A stretch of 64,000 nt of DNA from assembly GCA_002167845.2 (NCBI GenBank), contig NHBO02000001.1:19308-83307 (forward strand), written 5' to 3'. A program made the translations under genes and the position numbers. The DNA is from Phycisphaera sp. TMED9. Its GTDB lineage: Bacteria; Planctomycetota; Phycisphaerae; Phycisphaerales; SM1A02. Positions 43,301 to 53,574 of the stretch are shown here, in pieces. Numbering within the stretch: position 1 is the stretch's first letter; each line of letters begins with the position of its first letter. A model generated the notes under the pieces. It had not been told where the DNA came from, searched no databases, and was given only the letters and a program-made list of their open reading frames with translations.

Positions 43301-43939
43301 ATGAAGAACACCACTCTCGCCGGCATCGCCGTCGGCACCATCGCCGGGGGCCTGTTGGCCGTCAACGTACTGGATGCGGCCGCTCCGGACGTCCGAAGCG
43401 TCATCGAGACCGCTCGCGCCTCGATTGCGGTTTCGTTGCCGGCCCACTGCGAGATTCCCTGTGGGATCTATGACGACCATGCCGAGGTCGAGCGGATGCG
43501 ACTCGACGCGATGACCATGAAGAAGGCGTCCGCTCAGATCGTGGCCTTGTCCAAGGATGTCCCCGTGTCGAGCAACGGTGCGAATCTGAACACCATCGCT
43601 CGTTGGGCGATGATCAAGGAGGAGCACGGCCGCAAACTCCAGCACACCGTCGCCTGGTACTTCCTGACGCAACGGGTGAAGGCGCCCGCCGCCGGCTCCG
43701 GCGACGCCGCTCGGGAGAAGTATCACGGGCAACTGGCGGCGTTTCACCGGATCTCCGTCGGGGCGATGAAGGCGGCCCAGGATCTCGATCCAGCCGCCAC
43801 CGATGAATTGCTGGCGGCGATCGACGTGATCGCGCCGTGGTATCCGGCGGAAAAAGGGGCGGGAGCGGCGATCACTCCGGAGGATCATCTCGCCCTCGAA
43901 GAAGCGGGCGACGTGTGGCGTTCCAGGCCGGGCGGTTGA
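43301..43939 (+). CDS. sodN: Nickel-dependent superoxide dismutase precursor
   Basis: NiSOD dismutes superoxide with a nickel bound by an N-terminal hook. The hook HCEIPCGIYDD is at residues 49-59, matching the family consensus HCxxPCGxY, with His49, Cys50 and Cys54 standing for His1, Cys2 and Cys6 of the mature enzyme. So 48 residues must be removed. This leader contains an N-terminal hydrophobic segment (GIAVGTIAGGLLAV) that looks like a signal or membrane anchor, and a cleavable region ending SLPA just before His49. The mature part (about 164 residues) is a four-helix bundle (MKKASAQIVALS, HTVAWYFLTQRV and so on), longer than the 117-residue Streptomyces enzyme. GAGGAG lies before the ATG. 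No sodX-type protease gene is adjacent. A terminator follows. Confidence 0.92.
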   Translation: MKNTTLAGIAVGTIAGGLLAVNVLDAAAPDVRSVIETARASIAVSLPAHCEIPCGIYDDHAEVERMRLDAMTMKKASAQIVALSKDVPVSSNGANLNTIARWAMIKEEHGRKLQHTVAWYFLTQRVKAPAAGSGDAAREKYHGQLAAFHRISVGAMKAAQDLDPAATDELLAAIDVIAPWYPAEKGAGAAITPEDHLALEEAGDVWRSRPGG

Positions 43940-43961
43940 CCTGACGAGCCGAATCGTGATT

Positions 43962-43999
43962 GAACGCCGCCTCGTCTGATGCGAGGCGGCGTTCTTTCC
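43962..43999 (+). terminator. Rho-independent terminator after sodN
   Basis: A perfect 13-bp stem (GAACGCCGCCTCG at 43962-43974 paired with 43982-43994) with a 7-base loop is followed by CTTTCC. Confidence 0.8.
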
Positions 44000-44033
44000 A
44001 TGGTGAATTCGATGATTGATCCGGACGGGACGC

Positions 44034-44039
44034 TACGCT
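44034..44039 (+). promoter_or_regulatory. Candidate -10 element (TACGCT) for the ThiF-like gene
   Basis: TACGCT is followed by T and CGAGA and then the ATG at 44046, so the gap is 6 nt. There is no Shine-Dalgarno. It matches the plsX element. Confidence 0.4.
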
Positions 44040-44045
44040 TCGAGA

Positions 44046-45143
44046 ATGCCTTCCGACCATCGTTATCACCGTCAGGCCCTCCTCCCCGGAATCGGTGAGC
44101 GTGGTCAGGCCCGAATTCGAGATTCGACGGTGTTCATCGCCGGCTGTGGCGCACTCGGAACCGTTGCGGCTGATCTTCTCTGCCGTGCGGGCGTGGGCAC
44201 GCTGGTGATCGTCGATCGAGACGTGGTCGAGCTGACGAACCTGCAGCGGCAGACGCTGTTCACGGAACGTGACGCGGAGCGGAGCATCCCGAAGGCGGAA
44301 GCCGCAAGGCTTCGGCTGGGGCAGGCGAATTCCACCGTTCGTGTTCGAGCGTTCGTCGAGGACATCGACGCGGGGACGATCGAAGATCTCGCGGCCGGTT
44401 GCGATCTCCTGCTGGACGGGCTGGACAACTTCGAGACGAGATATCTGCTGAACGATCACGCCGTCGCGAACGGCATCCCCTACATCTACGGCGCGGCGGT
44501 GGCGACCGAAGGCATGACCATGCCCATTCTCCCCCGGGGCGGGCCTCGCGAGGGCGCCCGGATTCGGTGGGCCGAAGAACAGGCGACGCCTTGTCTTCGT
44601 TGCCTCTTTCCCGAGCCTCCGCCGCCCGGAACCACGCCGACCTGTGATACCGCCGGGGTGCTCGGCAGTGCGACCGCCCAGGTCGCCTCTCATCAGGTGT
44701 CGCAGGCGATCAAGCTGATCGTCGGAGACGTCGACGCCGTGGATCGAGCATTGCGATCATTCGACCTGTGGAGGAATGAACACCGGGCGATGGACACGTC
44801 GGCGGCAGCCAATCCTGAATGTGAATGTTGCGTTCACGCCCGTTTTGATTTTCTGGACGCCGATCCCGCGCCGGCCAGGATGCTCTGTGGTCGGAACGCC
44901 GTTCAGATCCGTTCCGTCGTGGCGCGAGGCTCCTTCGATCTGGATCGGATCGAGGAGAGACTCGCGGCCCATGGAGTCTTTGAACGGGGAAGTGCGTCGA
45001 TTCAAGGGGTTCTGGATGAAGAACGCAGCCCGACGGGCCATCCGGTCTCGGTGCTGGTCTTCGAGGACGGCCGGGCGATCGTGGAGGGTGCGACGGATGT
45101 GGACTGGGCGCGTGGGGTGTTCGATCGATTCATCGGGCGCTGA
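44046..45143 (+). CDS. ThiF/MoeB-family E1-like adenylyltransferase
   Basis: This family activates the C-terminal glycine of ThiS/MoaD-type sulfur carriers by adenylation. The 365-residue protein has the Rossmann nucleotide motif FIAGCGALGTVAADLL, the conserved DRDVVELTNLQRQTLF and DGLDNFETRYLLND, and Cys pairs CLRCLF and CECC that would bind zinc. The C-terminal ~100 residues (after about 265) are not the rhodanese domain of MoeBR proteins; they look like a small alpha/beta domain with QIRSVVARGSFDLDRIEERL. The preferred ATG at 44046 has no ribosome site but a TACGCT hexamer 6 nt upstream. Which carrier it serves (thiamine, molybdopterin or other) cannot be read; no thiS or moaD gene is visible nearby. 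Confidence 0.87.
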   Translation: MPSDHRYHRQALLPGIGERGQARIRDSTVFIAGCGALGTVAADLLCRAGVGTLVIVDRDVVELTNLQRQTLFTERDAERSIPKAEAARLRLGQANSTVRVRAFVEDIDAGTIEDLAAGCDLLLDGLDNFETRYLLNDHAVANGIPYIYGAAVATEGMTMPILPRGGPREGARIRWAEEQATPCLRCLFPEPPPPGTTPTCDTAGVLGSATAQVASHQVSQAIKLIVGDVDAVDRALRSFDLWRNEHRAMDTSAAANPECECCVHARFDFLDADPAPARMLCGRNAVQIRSVVARGSFDLDRIEERLAAHGVFERGSASIQGVLDEERSPTGHPVSVLVFEDGRAIVEGATDVDWARGVFDRFIGR

Positions 45144-45262
45144 ATGTCCCACCGCTGGGAGAGATGACTCGCCCGTTGGATGTAGAATCGAACCGGGCCG
45201 AGGATGCGTTTCCTCGGTACCCGAAACGACCAGAAGAGATCTTTGAAAAGAAAGCACCCTCA

Positions 45263-45787
45263 ATGCCGACCCTGACCACGAGCACGTTCGGAAACGCCAT
45301 CGCCCGCGGATCGACCATGAGCCTTGGATACATCTTCGGACTCGCGGAGGATATCTCCGCCGATCAGTGGCACGACAAGTGCATGGACGCGATGAACCAC
45401 CCCGCGTTCATCTACGGCCACCTCGCCATCTACCCCAATCGGGTCCTCGGTGCGTTCCTCGACCGCGAGGATCTCGTCGTCGAGTGCCCATTCGATGGCG
45501 GGCCGCTCGGGCAGGGCGAGGATGGGGCCGGAGACGCCGCACTCTATCCCGCCAAGGACGTGGTTCTCCCGTTCATGAAGGAACGATACGAGACCGTCAT
45601 CGGCATCCTGCCGGAGGTTCCCGCCTCGGTGTTCTCGGCGCCGAACCCGATGGAAGGGAAGTTCGCCGAGATGCTTCCGACCCGGGGCGACGCCGTGAGC
45701 TTCATGATGAACAACCACATCATGATGCACGCGGGTCAGATCAGCTTCTGGCGTCGCGCCATGGGCATGGGCCCCCTGAATCCCTGA
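45263..45787 (+). CDS. DinB-like (DUF664) four-helix-bundle protein
   Basis: The ATG at 45263 gives a 174-residue protein. The DinB/DUF664-type pattern is visible: HPAFIYGHLAIYPNRV (metal-binding His around the first helix), a middle helix and the closing NNHIMMHAGQISFWRRAMGMGP (two histidines typical of the three-His metal site). The family includes thiol transferases and many proteins of unknown role. It lies 119 bases after the ThiF-like gene and is followed by its own terminator. Confidence 0.85.
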   Translation: MPTLTTSTFGNAIARGSTMSLGYIFGLAEDISADQWHDKCMDAMNHPAFIYGHLAIYPNRVLGAFLDREDLVVECPFDGGPLGQGEDGAGDAALYPAKDVVLPFMKERYETVIGILPEVPASVFSAPNPMEGKFAEMLPTRGDAVSFMMNNHIMMHAGQISFWRRAMGMGPLNP

Positions 45788-45805
45788 ATCAACCATGAAA
45801 TCCCG

Positions 45806-45843
45806 ACGCTCCGAGGGCCAGAAAGGTCCTCGGAGCGTTTTCA
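45806..45843 (+). terminator. Rho-independent terminator after the DinB-like gene
   Basis: ACGCTCCGAGG (45806-45816) pairs with CCTCGGAGCGT (45828-45838) and is followed by TTTTC. Confidence 0.8.
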
Positions 45844-45880
45844 TGTCCGAAGCGGATCGTCCGCCTCCAGGAGACCCGGC

Positions 45881-48331
45881 ATGCAGCATCACTCGATGAC
45901 CAGTCTCTTCCGTCTGCTCGTGATCGCGGTCGCGGTGCTCGGAATCCGGGCCGCGGCCTTCGGGCAGGGCGCCTCTGGCGAGGTTCCGGATCCACTTGGA
46001 CTCCGCGAGACGGGGGAGCTGTTCGATCGCTACGTCGATCTCGACGACTCGGACTGGCTCCTGATCGAGGCGATGCACGACGATTATCTCGCGGACTTCG
46101 AGACGCTCCGAGACGGGCCGATCGCCGAGTTTCTCGCGATCGGTCGCGAGCTTCGGGCGTCCAACACCGGAATGATTCCTTCGCTGAAGCAGCTTGAAGG
46201 CTTCTTCGACGCCTGGAGGTCGGTGGTCGGGCGGGTGCATCGACTCGATGAGCAGTTCTTCGCGTCCGTGGCGGCGACCGTGGGGGAGGAAGCCGCCGAG
46301 GGCGTGGAGCGGGCGCGGCTCGTGCGGCAGCGTCAGGCCGATGCCGCTGCGGTCATGGGGGGGCTCTCGCTTCGCGACACCTCGCTGGACGATGCGTTCT
46401 GGTCGATGACGCCGACGGCGGAGGAGGTCGCCGCGGTCGACGACGTTCTGCGGGGGCTCGAATCCTCGACGCCCCGATTGGTCAGGGCGGTTGCGGTGGG
46501 GACCGTCGAGTCGGTCCTCGAAGTCGCCCGCCGACTGGACCGGGCGGGATACGGCGGCGTCACCGAGGCGGACATGAACGATGGCGACCGCGGTCGGGAG
46601 ATCATGGCGGCGGTCTCGGAGGCCTACGCCGGCGCGATGTCGGAGATCTACGATTCCCGGGTGAATCTCATGGATCGAGAGATCACGGCCGCCCGATTGT
46701 TTCGCGATCGGCTTGAACCAGCGCGATGGAGGAGGATGAAGCACCGCTGGGCGACGGGATCCTTCCCCGAGGCCTACATCGAATTCGAGATTGGTGGCGA
46801 TGCGCCGACCGTGCCGGAGGTCGCGGAGGGGGTTCGCTCGCTCCTGCCCGAGGAATCGAGGGATCGTGTCACGCTCGACGAAATGCTGGTCGCCTGGTAC
46901 CGGAGTGACGATCGGTTGACGGATCAGATGATCGTTTTGGGACGAGACATCATGCGGGTGCTCTTCGAACAAGCGGGCGTGCAGAACGGCGCGCAGCTGG
47001 AGGATGAGCTCGAGGCGGTGGCGCGCTCGCGACAGGCATTGCGAGCGAAGGCGACCGAGTCGTTGCTCGCGTTGCTTCCCGAGGCGTCGCGGGAGGCGAT
47101 GATGTCCGATCTCGCCGGCCGGGAGGCCGCGGGTGACGCGGAGCGGGACGGAAGTCGTGCCGGGGTCGTCGGGGGTGGCGTCGCGGTCGATGACGCGGGT
47201 CTGGAAGCAGGGCAGGGGGGATCGACCTTCCGGATCGTGAACCCCGTCACGGCCGACGAACTGGAATTCATGCTCGACATCCTCGCCCTCGAAGCCGTCG
47301 ATCGGGACGTGGCCCGATCGTTGCACGCTGATTATCTCGATGCCTGGGCCGGCGAGGTACCGCCGATCCTCGAGGTCGCGGCGGCCCGGACCCCCTACGA
47401 GGACGACGATGCGTTCGGCAAGGAGGCGCTTCTCCGGAACGGCGAGTATCTCGCCGCCGTTCAGGCGACGCGGCGGCTCGACGAGCGACTGTTCGGCGAC
47501 TTCGCCACCGCCATCGGAACGTCGATCACGCCGGAGCGGCTCGTGGCGGTTCGGCTCCAGCGGATCTTCGATCGGGCGGTCGACGTCGAGCCGCTCTCTG
47601 CGACGGGGCGGTTCGCCACCAGTGCTCCGGAGGCGAGCCCGTTCGAGATCATCGATGGGATGGACTTCGATCCGACGACCCGTGCGAACGCGATCGCCGC
47701 GTTGCTTCCGGAGGTTCCCGGCCTCCTCGAGGTCTATTCCGGCGTCGACGAAGATCGAATCGATGCCGCTCGACAGGACATCCTCGATTCGGTGGCGTTC
47801 GACGAGAAGAAGATCGACTACGTGGATTTCACGACGTCGGTGAACCGGCGGGCCCTGAGGATTCTCGGTGACCGCGAACGTCGACGAACGCGAATCGAGG
47901 CCGCGATGCTCGAAGCCGTCGTACCGGCGCTCGAATCGCTGTCGTCGATCGAACTGGAGTTCGAGGTGGCTGACCGGGGAATGTACGCCCGCGGCGGCGA
48001 CCGGACGACGGGCGTCGTGCGGCGGGCCCTGCGGCTCCCGGATCTCGAACCCGAGCAGATCGACACGCTCGCCACGATCCTGCGCGAGCATCTCGAACGC
48101 GAACTGGATCTGCTGGCTCGGGCCCGAACCTTCCGGCTCGAGTCGTCGCGCCTGCCGGAGATCGTGGAGATCGACGGCGGCGTGAGCACCCGGTACGACG
48201 GCGAGCAGGCGGTCCAGCAGGAACTCGGGAAGCTGGTCTTCCAACGCGACGAGTTGCGGGAGCGGCTGCGGAAGCGAGTGCTTTCGACCCTCTCCGACGA
48301 GCAGCGTCGACGGATCGATGCGAGTCGCTGA
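45881..48331 (+). CDS. Large exported protein with an internal duplication, unknown function
   Basis: AGGAG lies 7 nt before the ATG at 45881. The 816-residue protein has a signal peptide ([20 protein letters not shown], cleavage near AFGQG) and is otherwise helical and acidic, with many Asp-Glu/Arg pairs. It appears to be two related halves (about residues 37-430 and 445-816). For example, [21 protein letters not shown] in the first matches [20 protein letters not shown] in the second, and [18 protein letters not shown] matches [19 protein letters not shown] recognise no domain. It lies between the DinB-like gene and glpK without clear functional linkage. Periplasmic or cell-surface location is inferred. 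Confidence 0.8.
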   Translation: MQHHSMTSLFRLLVIAVAVLGIRAAAFGQGASGEVPDPLGLRETGELFDRYVDLDDSDWLLIEAMHDDYLADFETLRDGPIAEFLAIGRELRASNTGMIPSLKQLEGFFDAWRSVVGRVHRLDEQFFASVAATVGEEAAEGVERARLVRQRQADAAAVMGGLSLRDTSLDDAFWSMTPTAEEVAAVDDVLRGLESSTPRLVRAVAVGTVESVLEVARRLDRAGYGGVTEADMNDGDRGREIMAAVSEAYAGAMSEIYDSRVNLMDREITAARLFRDRLEPARWRRMKHRWATGSFPEAYIEFEIGGDAPTVPEVAEGVRSLLPEESRDRVTLDEMLVAWYRSDDRLTDQMIVLGRDIMRVLFEQAGVQNGAQLEDELEAVARSRQALRAKATESLLALLPEASREAMMSDLAGREAAGDAERDGSRAGVVGGGVAVDDAGLEAGQGGSTFRIVNPVTADELEFMLDILALEAVDRDVARSLHADYLDAWAGEVPPILEVAAARTPYEDDDAFGKEALLRNGEYLAAVQATRRLDERLFGDFATAIGTSITPERLVAVRLQRIFDRAVDVEPLSATGRFATSAPEASPFEIIDGMDFDPTTRANAIAALLPEVPGLLEVYSGVDEDRIDAARQDILDSVAFDEKKIDYVDFTTSVNRRALRILGDRERRRTRIEAAMLEAVVPALESLSSIELEFEVADRGMYARGGDRTTGVVRRALRLPDLEPEQIDTLATILREHLERELDLLARARTFRLESSRLPEIVEIDGGVSTRYDGEQAVQQELGKLVFQRDELRERLRKRVLSTLSDEQRRRIDASR

Positions 48332-48378
48332 ATCGTCCGGATCGGAACCGCGTAGGATGGTGGTCGGAGGAGCCACCG

Positions 48379-49884
48379 ATGCCCGGAAGATACGTACTCG
48401 CGCTCGACGAAGGAACCAGCAGTTGTCGGTCGATCGTCTTCGATCCGGATGGCGGGATGAAGGCCGTCGCGCAGACCGAATTCACCCAGCACTTCCCGCG
48501 ACCCGGGCTCGTCGAACACGATGCGACCGAAATCTGGGAGAAGCAGCTCGGCACCGCTCGCGAGGCGATCGCGAAGGCGGGCATCGACGCGAGCGAGATC
48601 GCGGCGATCGGGATCACCAACCAGCGGGAGACGATCGTGGTCTGGGATCGCGCGACCGGTGAGCCGATTCATCGGGCGATCGTCTGGCAGGATCGACGGA
48701 CCAGCGAATTCACGGAAGAGCTGAAGGCCGCCGGCCATGAGCCTGACGTGCAGGCTCGCACCGGCCTGGTGCTCGACCCGTACTTCTCGGGAAGCAAACT
48801 GAAGTGGATTCTCGACGAGGTCCCGAACGCTCGAGCGCGAGCGGCCAGGGGCGAACTCGCCGCGGGGACGATCGACTGCTGGCTCCTCTGGAAACTCACC
48901 GGCGGTGCGGTGCACGCGACCGATCCGAGCAACGCCTGCCGGACCCTGCTCTGGAACATCCACGAAGGCGAGTGGGACGAGACGCTGTTGACGCTGTTCG
49001 ACGTGCCGCGGGAGATTCTCCCCGACGTCGTCGCTTCGAGCGGCGTGGCGGGCGAGTCGACTCCGGATCTGCTTGGCGCATCGATTCCGATCGCCGGCAT
49101 CGTGGGAGACCAGCAGGCGGCCCTCTTCGGCCAACTCTGCACCCACGACGGGATGGTGAAGAACACCTACGGCACCGGATGTTTCATGCTCATGCACACC
49201 GGCACGGTGGCGAAGCCGAGTCCGTCGCGCATGCTCACCACCGTCGCCTGGCGGATCGGCGACGGCCCGCTCGAGTATGCCCTGGAAGGCAGCGTGTTCA
49301 TCGCCGGGGCCGCCATCCAGTGGCTTCGGGACGGATTGAAGATCATCAAGTCGGCACCCGCGATCAATGATCTTGCGGGATCCGTCGCCGACACCGGCGG
49401 CGTGATGGTGGTTCCGGCGTTCGCCGGGCTCGGGGCGCCGTACTGGAACCCCAACGCTCGCGGCGCCGTCCTCGGTCTCACTCGGGGATCGACCGACGCC
49501 CACGTCGCGCTCGGCACGTTGCGAAGCCTCGCGTACCGTTCGAACGAGATTCTTGGTTGCATGACCACCGACAGCGGTATTCCGATCGAACGCATGCGGG
49601 TCGACGGCGGCGCGTGCGCGAGCGACCTGCTGATGCAGTTTCAGGCAGACCTGCTCGGCGTGCCCGTCGAACGCCCCGTGATGACCGAATCCACCGCCGC
49701 CGGTGCCGCCTACATGGCGGGTCTCGCGACGGGAATCTGGAAGGATCTCGACGAACTCGAAACGCACCGTGAGATCGACCGGGTCTTCGAGCCGTCGATG
49801 GAGGCATCGGAACGGTCGAAACTCATGCACTGGTGGAAGAAAGCCGTCGAGCGCACGCTCGACTGGATGGAGGATGACGAATGA
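48379..49884 (+). CDS. glpK: Glycerol kinase
   Basis: GlpK phosphorylates glycerol to sn-glycerol 3-phosphate. The 501-residue protein has the FGGY-family pattern: [15 protein letters not shown] (phosphate-binding), [45 protein letters not shown] and [26 protein letters not shown] precedes the ATG. The stop overlaps the glpD start by 4 bases (ATGA). No glpF gene for glycerol uptake is nearby; the pair may be fed by lipid turnover. Confidence 0.96.
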   Translation: MPGRYVLALDEGTSSCRSIVFDPDGGMKAVAQTEFTQHFPRPGLVEHDATEIWEKQLGTAREAIAKAGIDASEIAAIGITNQRETIVVWDRATGEPIHRAIVWQDRRTSEFTEELKAAGHEPDVQARTGLVLDPYFSGSKLKWILDEVPNARARAARGELAAGTIDCWLLWKLTGGAVHATDPSNACRTLLWNIHEGEWDETLLTLFDVPREILPDVVASSGVAGESTPDLLGASIPIAGIVGDQQAALFGQLCTHDGMVKNTYGTGCFMLMHTGTVAKPSPSRMLTTVAWRIGDGPLEYALEGSVFIAGAAIQWLRDGLKIIKSAPAINDLAGSVADTGGVMVVPAFAGLGAPYWNPNARGAVLGLTRGSTDAHVALGTLRSLAYRSNEILGCMTTDSGIPIERMRVDGGACASDLLMQFQADLLGVPVERPVMTESTAAGAAYMAGLATGIWKDLDELETHREIDRVFEPSMEASERSKLMHWWKKAVERTLDWMEDDE

Positions 49885-51458
49885 AGCGGGATTTGATGAT
49901 CGACCGACTTCGGAGCGAGGAGTTCGAGGTTCTGGTGGTGGGTGGTGGGGCGACGGGACTCGGGGTCGCGGTCGACGCGGCGAGTCGAGGCTATCGCACT
50001 GCGCTGCTCGAAGCAGAAGACTTCGCGAAGGCCACGAGCAGCCGAAGCACCAAACTGGTCCATGGGGGGGTCCGGTACCTCGAGCAGATGGACATCTCGC
50101 TGGTGACCGAGGCGCTCCGGGAGCGGGGGATCTTCTACCGCAACGCGCCGCACATCGTGCGTGATCTTCCGTTCATCGTCCCGCGATACAAGTGGTGGGA
50201 GGGGCCGTTCTACGGCGCCGGGCTGAAGGCCTACGACCTGCTGGCAGGGAAGTTGAACCTCGCGCCGAGCCGCAGTCTGAACGCCGAGGAGACCATCGCC
50301 GAGATTCCCAACGTCGAGACCGAAGGTCTTCATGGGGGGGTTCGCTATCACGATGGGCAGTTCGACGACGCTCGCATGGCCGCCACGCTGGCGATGACCG
50401 CGGCCGATCATGGTGCCGCCGTCGCCACGAGGTGCCGGGTGATCGGACTTCTCAAGGAAGGTGATCATTGCGTCGGTGTCCGGGTCGTGGACCGGGAAGC
50501 CGCCGCGGGTGATGAGGAGTTCGAGATTCGTGCGAAGGTGGTGATCAACGCCTGCGGAATCTTCGCGGATGAGATCCGACGGATGGACGAGCCGGAATGC
50601 GACTCGGTGATCGAACCGGCGCAGGGTGTTCATCTCGTGCTCGATCGCAGTTTTCAACCATCCGAGACGGCGATCATGGTGCCGCATACCGACGACGGCC
50701 GAGTGCTGTTCGTGATTCCCTGGCACGGGCGTGTGGTGGTCGGAACCACCGATACGCCGATGAAGTCCGCTGATCTCGAACCACGGGCGCTCCCGGACGA
50801 GGTGGACTTCATCCTGCGAAACGCAAATCGCTATCTCGCGAAGGATCCGTCCCGCGATGATGTGAAGTCGGTCTTCGCCGGACAGCGGCCGCTCGTTCAT
50901 CCCGGTGGAAACACCGGTAACTCCAAGTCGATTTCCCGCAACCACGAGGTGTTCGTGAGTTCGGCCGGGGTGGTCACCATCGTGGGGGGCAAGTGGACGA
51001 CGTATCGAAAGATGGCGGAGGACACCCTCACGCATGCGATGTCCGTCGGTGGTCTCGACGAACGTCCGTGCATCACCGAAGGACTCAAGGTTCACGCCGC
51101 CCTCGAGCGAGACGATCCGAACCTCCCGGCGCATGACCCGCATCGGATGTACGGCAGCGATTCCGCCCGCATTCTGGAGATCGCGGCGGCGGAACCCTCG
51201 CTGGCCGAACCGATTCACGCGGACCTTCCGTACACCGGAGCCGAGATCGCCTGGGCGGCGCGGGAGGAGATGGCGCTTGATCTGGATGATGCGCTGGCCC
51301 GACGAACGCGGTCGTTGTTGCTCGACGCGGCAGCGGCCATCGAGGCGGCGCCTCGGGCGGCATCGATTCTCGCATCGGAACTCGGTCGTGATTCGCAGTG
51401 GGAAGCGGACCAGGTCCGGTCGTTCACCGAACTGGCCAACGGGTATCGATTGATCTGA
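49881..51458 (+). CDS. glpD: FAD-dependent glycerol-3-phosphate dehydrogenase
   Basis: GlpD oxidises glycerol 3-phosphate to dihydroxyacetone phosphate at the membrane, passing electrons to quinone. The 525-residue protein has the FAD-binding [20 protein letters not shown], followed by [16 protein letters not shown], the family signature, and later [12 protein letters not shown] in the FAD C-part. A C-terminal helical cap with the family [16 protein letters not shown] follows. It overlaps glpK by 4 bases, so the two are coupled. Confidence 0.95.
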   Translation: MKRDLMIDRLRSEEFEVLVVGGGATGLGVAVDAASRGYRTALLEAEDFAKATSSRSTKLVHGGVRYLEQMDISLVTEALRERGIFYRNAPHIVRDLPFIVPRYKWWEGPFYGAGLKAYDLLAGKLNLAPSRSLNAEETIAEIPNVETEGLHGGVRYHDGQFDDARMAATLAMTAADHGAAVATRCRVIGLLKEGDHCVGVRVVDREAAAGDEEFEIRAKVVINACGIFADEIRRMDEPECDSVIEPAQGVHLVLDRSFQPSETAIMVPHTDDGRVLFVIPWHGRVVVGTTDTPMKSADLEPRALPDEVDFILRNANRYLAKDPSRDDVKSVFAGQRPLVHPGGNTGNSKSISRNHEVFVSSAGVVTIVGGKWTTYRKMAEDTLTHAMSVGGLDERPCITEGLKVHAALERDDPNLPAHDPHRMYGSDSARILEIAAAEPSLAEPIHADLPYTGAEIAWAAREEMALDLDDALARRTRSLLLDAAAAIEAAPRAASILASELGRDSQWEADQVRSFTELANGYRLI

Positions 51459-51518
51459 TCCTGATCGATGAGGCGACTTCAGCCGAAGCGGGCATGAATC
51501 GCGTTGGGAGCATTCGAC

Positions 51519-53537
51519 TTGCGGAAGCATTTGAAGATCGGCCTGCTGACCGTGCTTTCCTGCACGTTCCTCATGGAGATGGCAGCAGCCCGGAGCCAGT
51601 CATCGGCACCGAAGGGCCCGCCGGCGGCGGCGGCCGCCCCTCCTCCCTGGCCGGTTCTGCTGGGTGCGAGAGTGATGCTCTGCGAGCGGAATCGTCCGGT
51701 TGCTTCGCGGGTCGTGCTGGTGCCGGATGCGGCGACGTATCTCGAGCAGATTTCAAGATGGTCTCCACTCGGGCAGTGGCCGGTCCTCTTTGAGGACGAC
51801 CCGGGGACGGCGCAGTTCATTCGAGCCTTTAAACCGGATGAGATTCTGCGAGTTCCACCGACCGAGCGACTCCTGCCCGAGGATCTCGAACAACGGCAAC
51901 GACTCGCCACGGCCGTGGCGAAGATCTCTTTCGGCGCCGTCGACCCGCGGGTCGGATTCCGTGAGTACTACGAGAAACTTGGTTGGCGTCCGCCCGGTTT
52001 CGTGGTGACCTCGATGGATGATCCGGCATGGACCGCAGGTGTGGCGCTCGCCGCGGGGCGTGGGTTGCCGCTGGTCTTCGTCGATGGAGATTTCGGCGGG
52101 CCGAATCGCGAGCTTCCCGCGAGCCGACTCCGGGAACTCGAACTCATGATCCGCGATGGCGCTCGCTCGACGGGATATGAATGGTCCGGTCTTGGCGATG
52201 ATCTGGACGCGGTGGCGGTCTGTCGCTCCCTTCCCGGGAGATGCCGCATGAACGTCCCGGCTTCGGCGCAGGTGCGACTTCAGGGGCGATCGCCGGGGGA
52301 TGGGCCGTACGCCACGATGGATGCGATCTGCCGCAACGACGACGGAGAGCGTTGGGGGTACGCCGGTTGGATCTTCGGTGATGAAGGGCGATCGGCCGTG
52401 ATGGCGATGAGCTCGATCTTCCTCGACCGGCGGAACATCTGGATGTTCTCGGGCTACCAAAAGCAGGGGCAGTGGAATGTCTATGAAGTCTCGAAGCCGG
52501 CCGGGCGCCTTGCCGAACTCGGGTACGCCTCGCTGTTCTTCGAGACGCGTGACGCCGACCTCACGTCCTGGTTGAGACTCCTGCGGGGGGCGATTCCCGC
52601 CGACGTTCTCTTCATGAATTCACACGGCTCGCCGCGGCTCTTTCATGTCAGTGGCGACCAGCGTGCGTATCCGCAGGACATCCCATTTTCGGAAAAGCCG
52701 CTCGCCCTCCAGATGGTCCATTCCTTCTCGCTCAAACAGCCTGCAGCCCCGGATACCGTTGGCGGTCGATTTCTCGATCGCGGGGTCTATGCATACGTGG
52801 GCAGCGTCGACGAGCCGTACTTGACCGCCTTCATCCCGCCCGCGCTGGCCGTGGAACGACTCGCGGCCGGGGTTCCGTTCCTGCTCGCCGGGCGGTACTG
52901 GCCTGGAGGCGGGACCATGAACGGCGTCTGGAAGATCACGGCGATCGGCGATCCGTTCATGCAGGCGATTCCGCCGCAACTGCGGGTCATCAAGCCGGCG
53001 GTGGATGCCCCGGCGATCGAGGGTGGGGTCGACCTTCTGGATCTGGCGAAAGCCGCGATGGTCGCGGTCAAGACCGATCCGATGGAGGGCGCGGAGGCCA
53101 TTCGACTGCTCGAACTGCTCGGTCGAGATGAGCTCGCGGTGGAGATCTGGAAGAACATCGAGGCGTCGGATGATCTGCCGGCGATCGCCGCGGCAGCCCC
53201 GGGAGCCCTCGGGCCTTTGTTCCGCGAGAAGGACTGGCCTGAGTTTCTGGACGCCTATCGTCGGCTCTCTCTTGAGTCGCGCGGACGGGATGCCCGAGAC
53301 ATGCTCTGGCATCTGGCGACGCCGCGATTGAACGGCATCTCCGATCCCGACACCATCGCCTTCCTGTCCGGACAGGTCCGCTCGCCGATGCCCGCGGTGG
53401 ATCTCGAGCGATTGATGCCCCACCTCGATCGGGTGCTGGGCAGAGGTGCGGGTCGGGCGGCGGTCCAGCGGTATCTCGAGGACGAGTCGAATGCGTCCGC
53501 TCGGAAGGCGCTTCAGGGATTGCTGGTCAAGAAGTGA
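51519..53537 (+). CDS. Exported clan-CD-peptidase-like protein, catalytic Cys apparently absent
   Basis: A TTG start at 51519 is chosen because GGGAG lies 8 nt upstream; it opens a signal peptide (GLLTVLSCTFLMEMAAARS). The 672-residue protein has a central alpha/beta domain resembling the caspase/gingipain fold. DVLFMNSHGSPRLFHVS contains a His-Gly pair (His369) at the usual catalytic His position, and GVYAYVGSVDEPYLTAF and IGDPFMQ match the pattern after the active site in C25-like proteins. At the place where an Ala-Cys or Ser-Cys is expected, the sequence reads MVHSFSLKQP (about 399), so the nucleophile Cys is not visible. A pseudo-enzyme or Ser-based variant is possible. The C-terminal 180 residues are helical. 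Function is unknown. Confidence 0.7.
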   Translation: MRKHLKIGLLTVLSCTFLMEMAAARSQSSAPKGPPAAAAAPPPWPVLLGARVMLCERNRPVASRVVLVPDAATYLEQISRWSPLGQWPVLFEDDPGTAQFIRAFKPDEILRVPPTERLLPEDLEQRQRLATAVAKISFGAVDPRVGFREYYEKLGWRPPGFVVTSMDDPAWTAGVALAAGRGLPLVFVDGDFGGPNRELPASRLRELELMIRDGARSTGYEWSGLGDDLDAVAVCRSLPGRCRMNVPASAQVRLQGRSPGDGPYATMDAICRNDDGERWGYAGWIFGDEGRSAVMAMSSIFLDRRNIWMFSGYQKQGQWNVYEVSKPAGRLAELGYASLFFETRDADLTSWLRLLRGAIPADVLFMNSHGSPRLFHVSGDQRAYPQDIPFSEKPLALQMVHSFSLKQPAAPDTVGGRFLDRGVYAYVGSVDEPYLTAFIPPALAVERLAAGVPFLLAGRYWPGGGTMNGVWKITAIGDPFMQAIPPQLRVIKPAVDAPAIEGGVDLLDLAKAAMVAVKTDPMEGAEAIRLLELLGRDELAVEIWKNIEASDDLPAIAAAAPGALGPLFREKDWPEFLDAYRRLSLESRGRDARDMLWHLATPRLNGISDPDTIAFLSGQVRSPMPAVDLERLMPHLDRVLGRGAGRAAVQRYLEDESNASARKALQGLLVKK

Positions 53538-53574
53538 CCGCCGGGCAGAGGTCGACGCGCGAGGCCCATCGGGG

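Noticed and set aside
45260..48376. 1,038-codon open frame on the minus strand opposite the DinB-like and large exported genes
   Set aside because: It runs antisense to two supported genes, is rich in Arg/Asp/Gly/His in the manner of a GC3 shadow, and shows no domain.
47818..51530. Two long minus-strand frames opposite glpK and glpD
   Set aside because: glpK and glpD are well supported on the plus strand.
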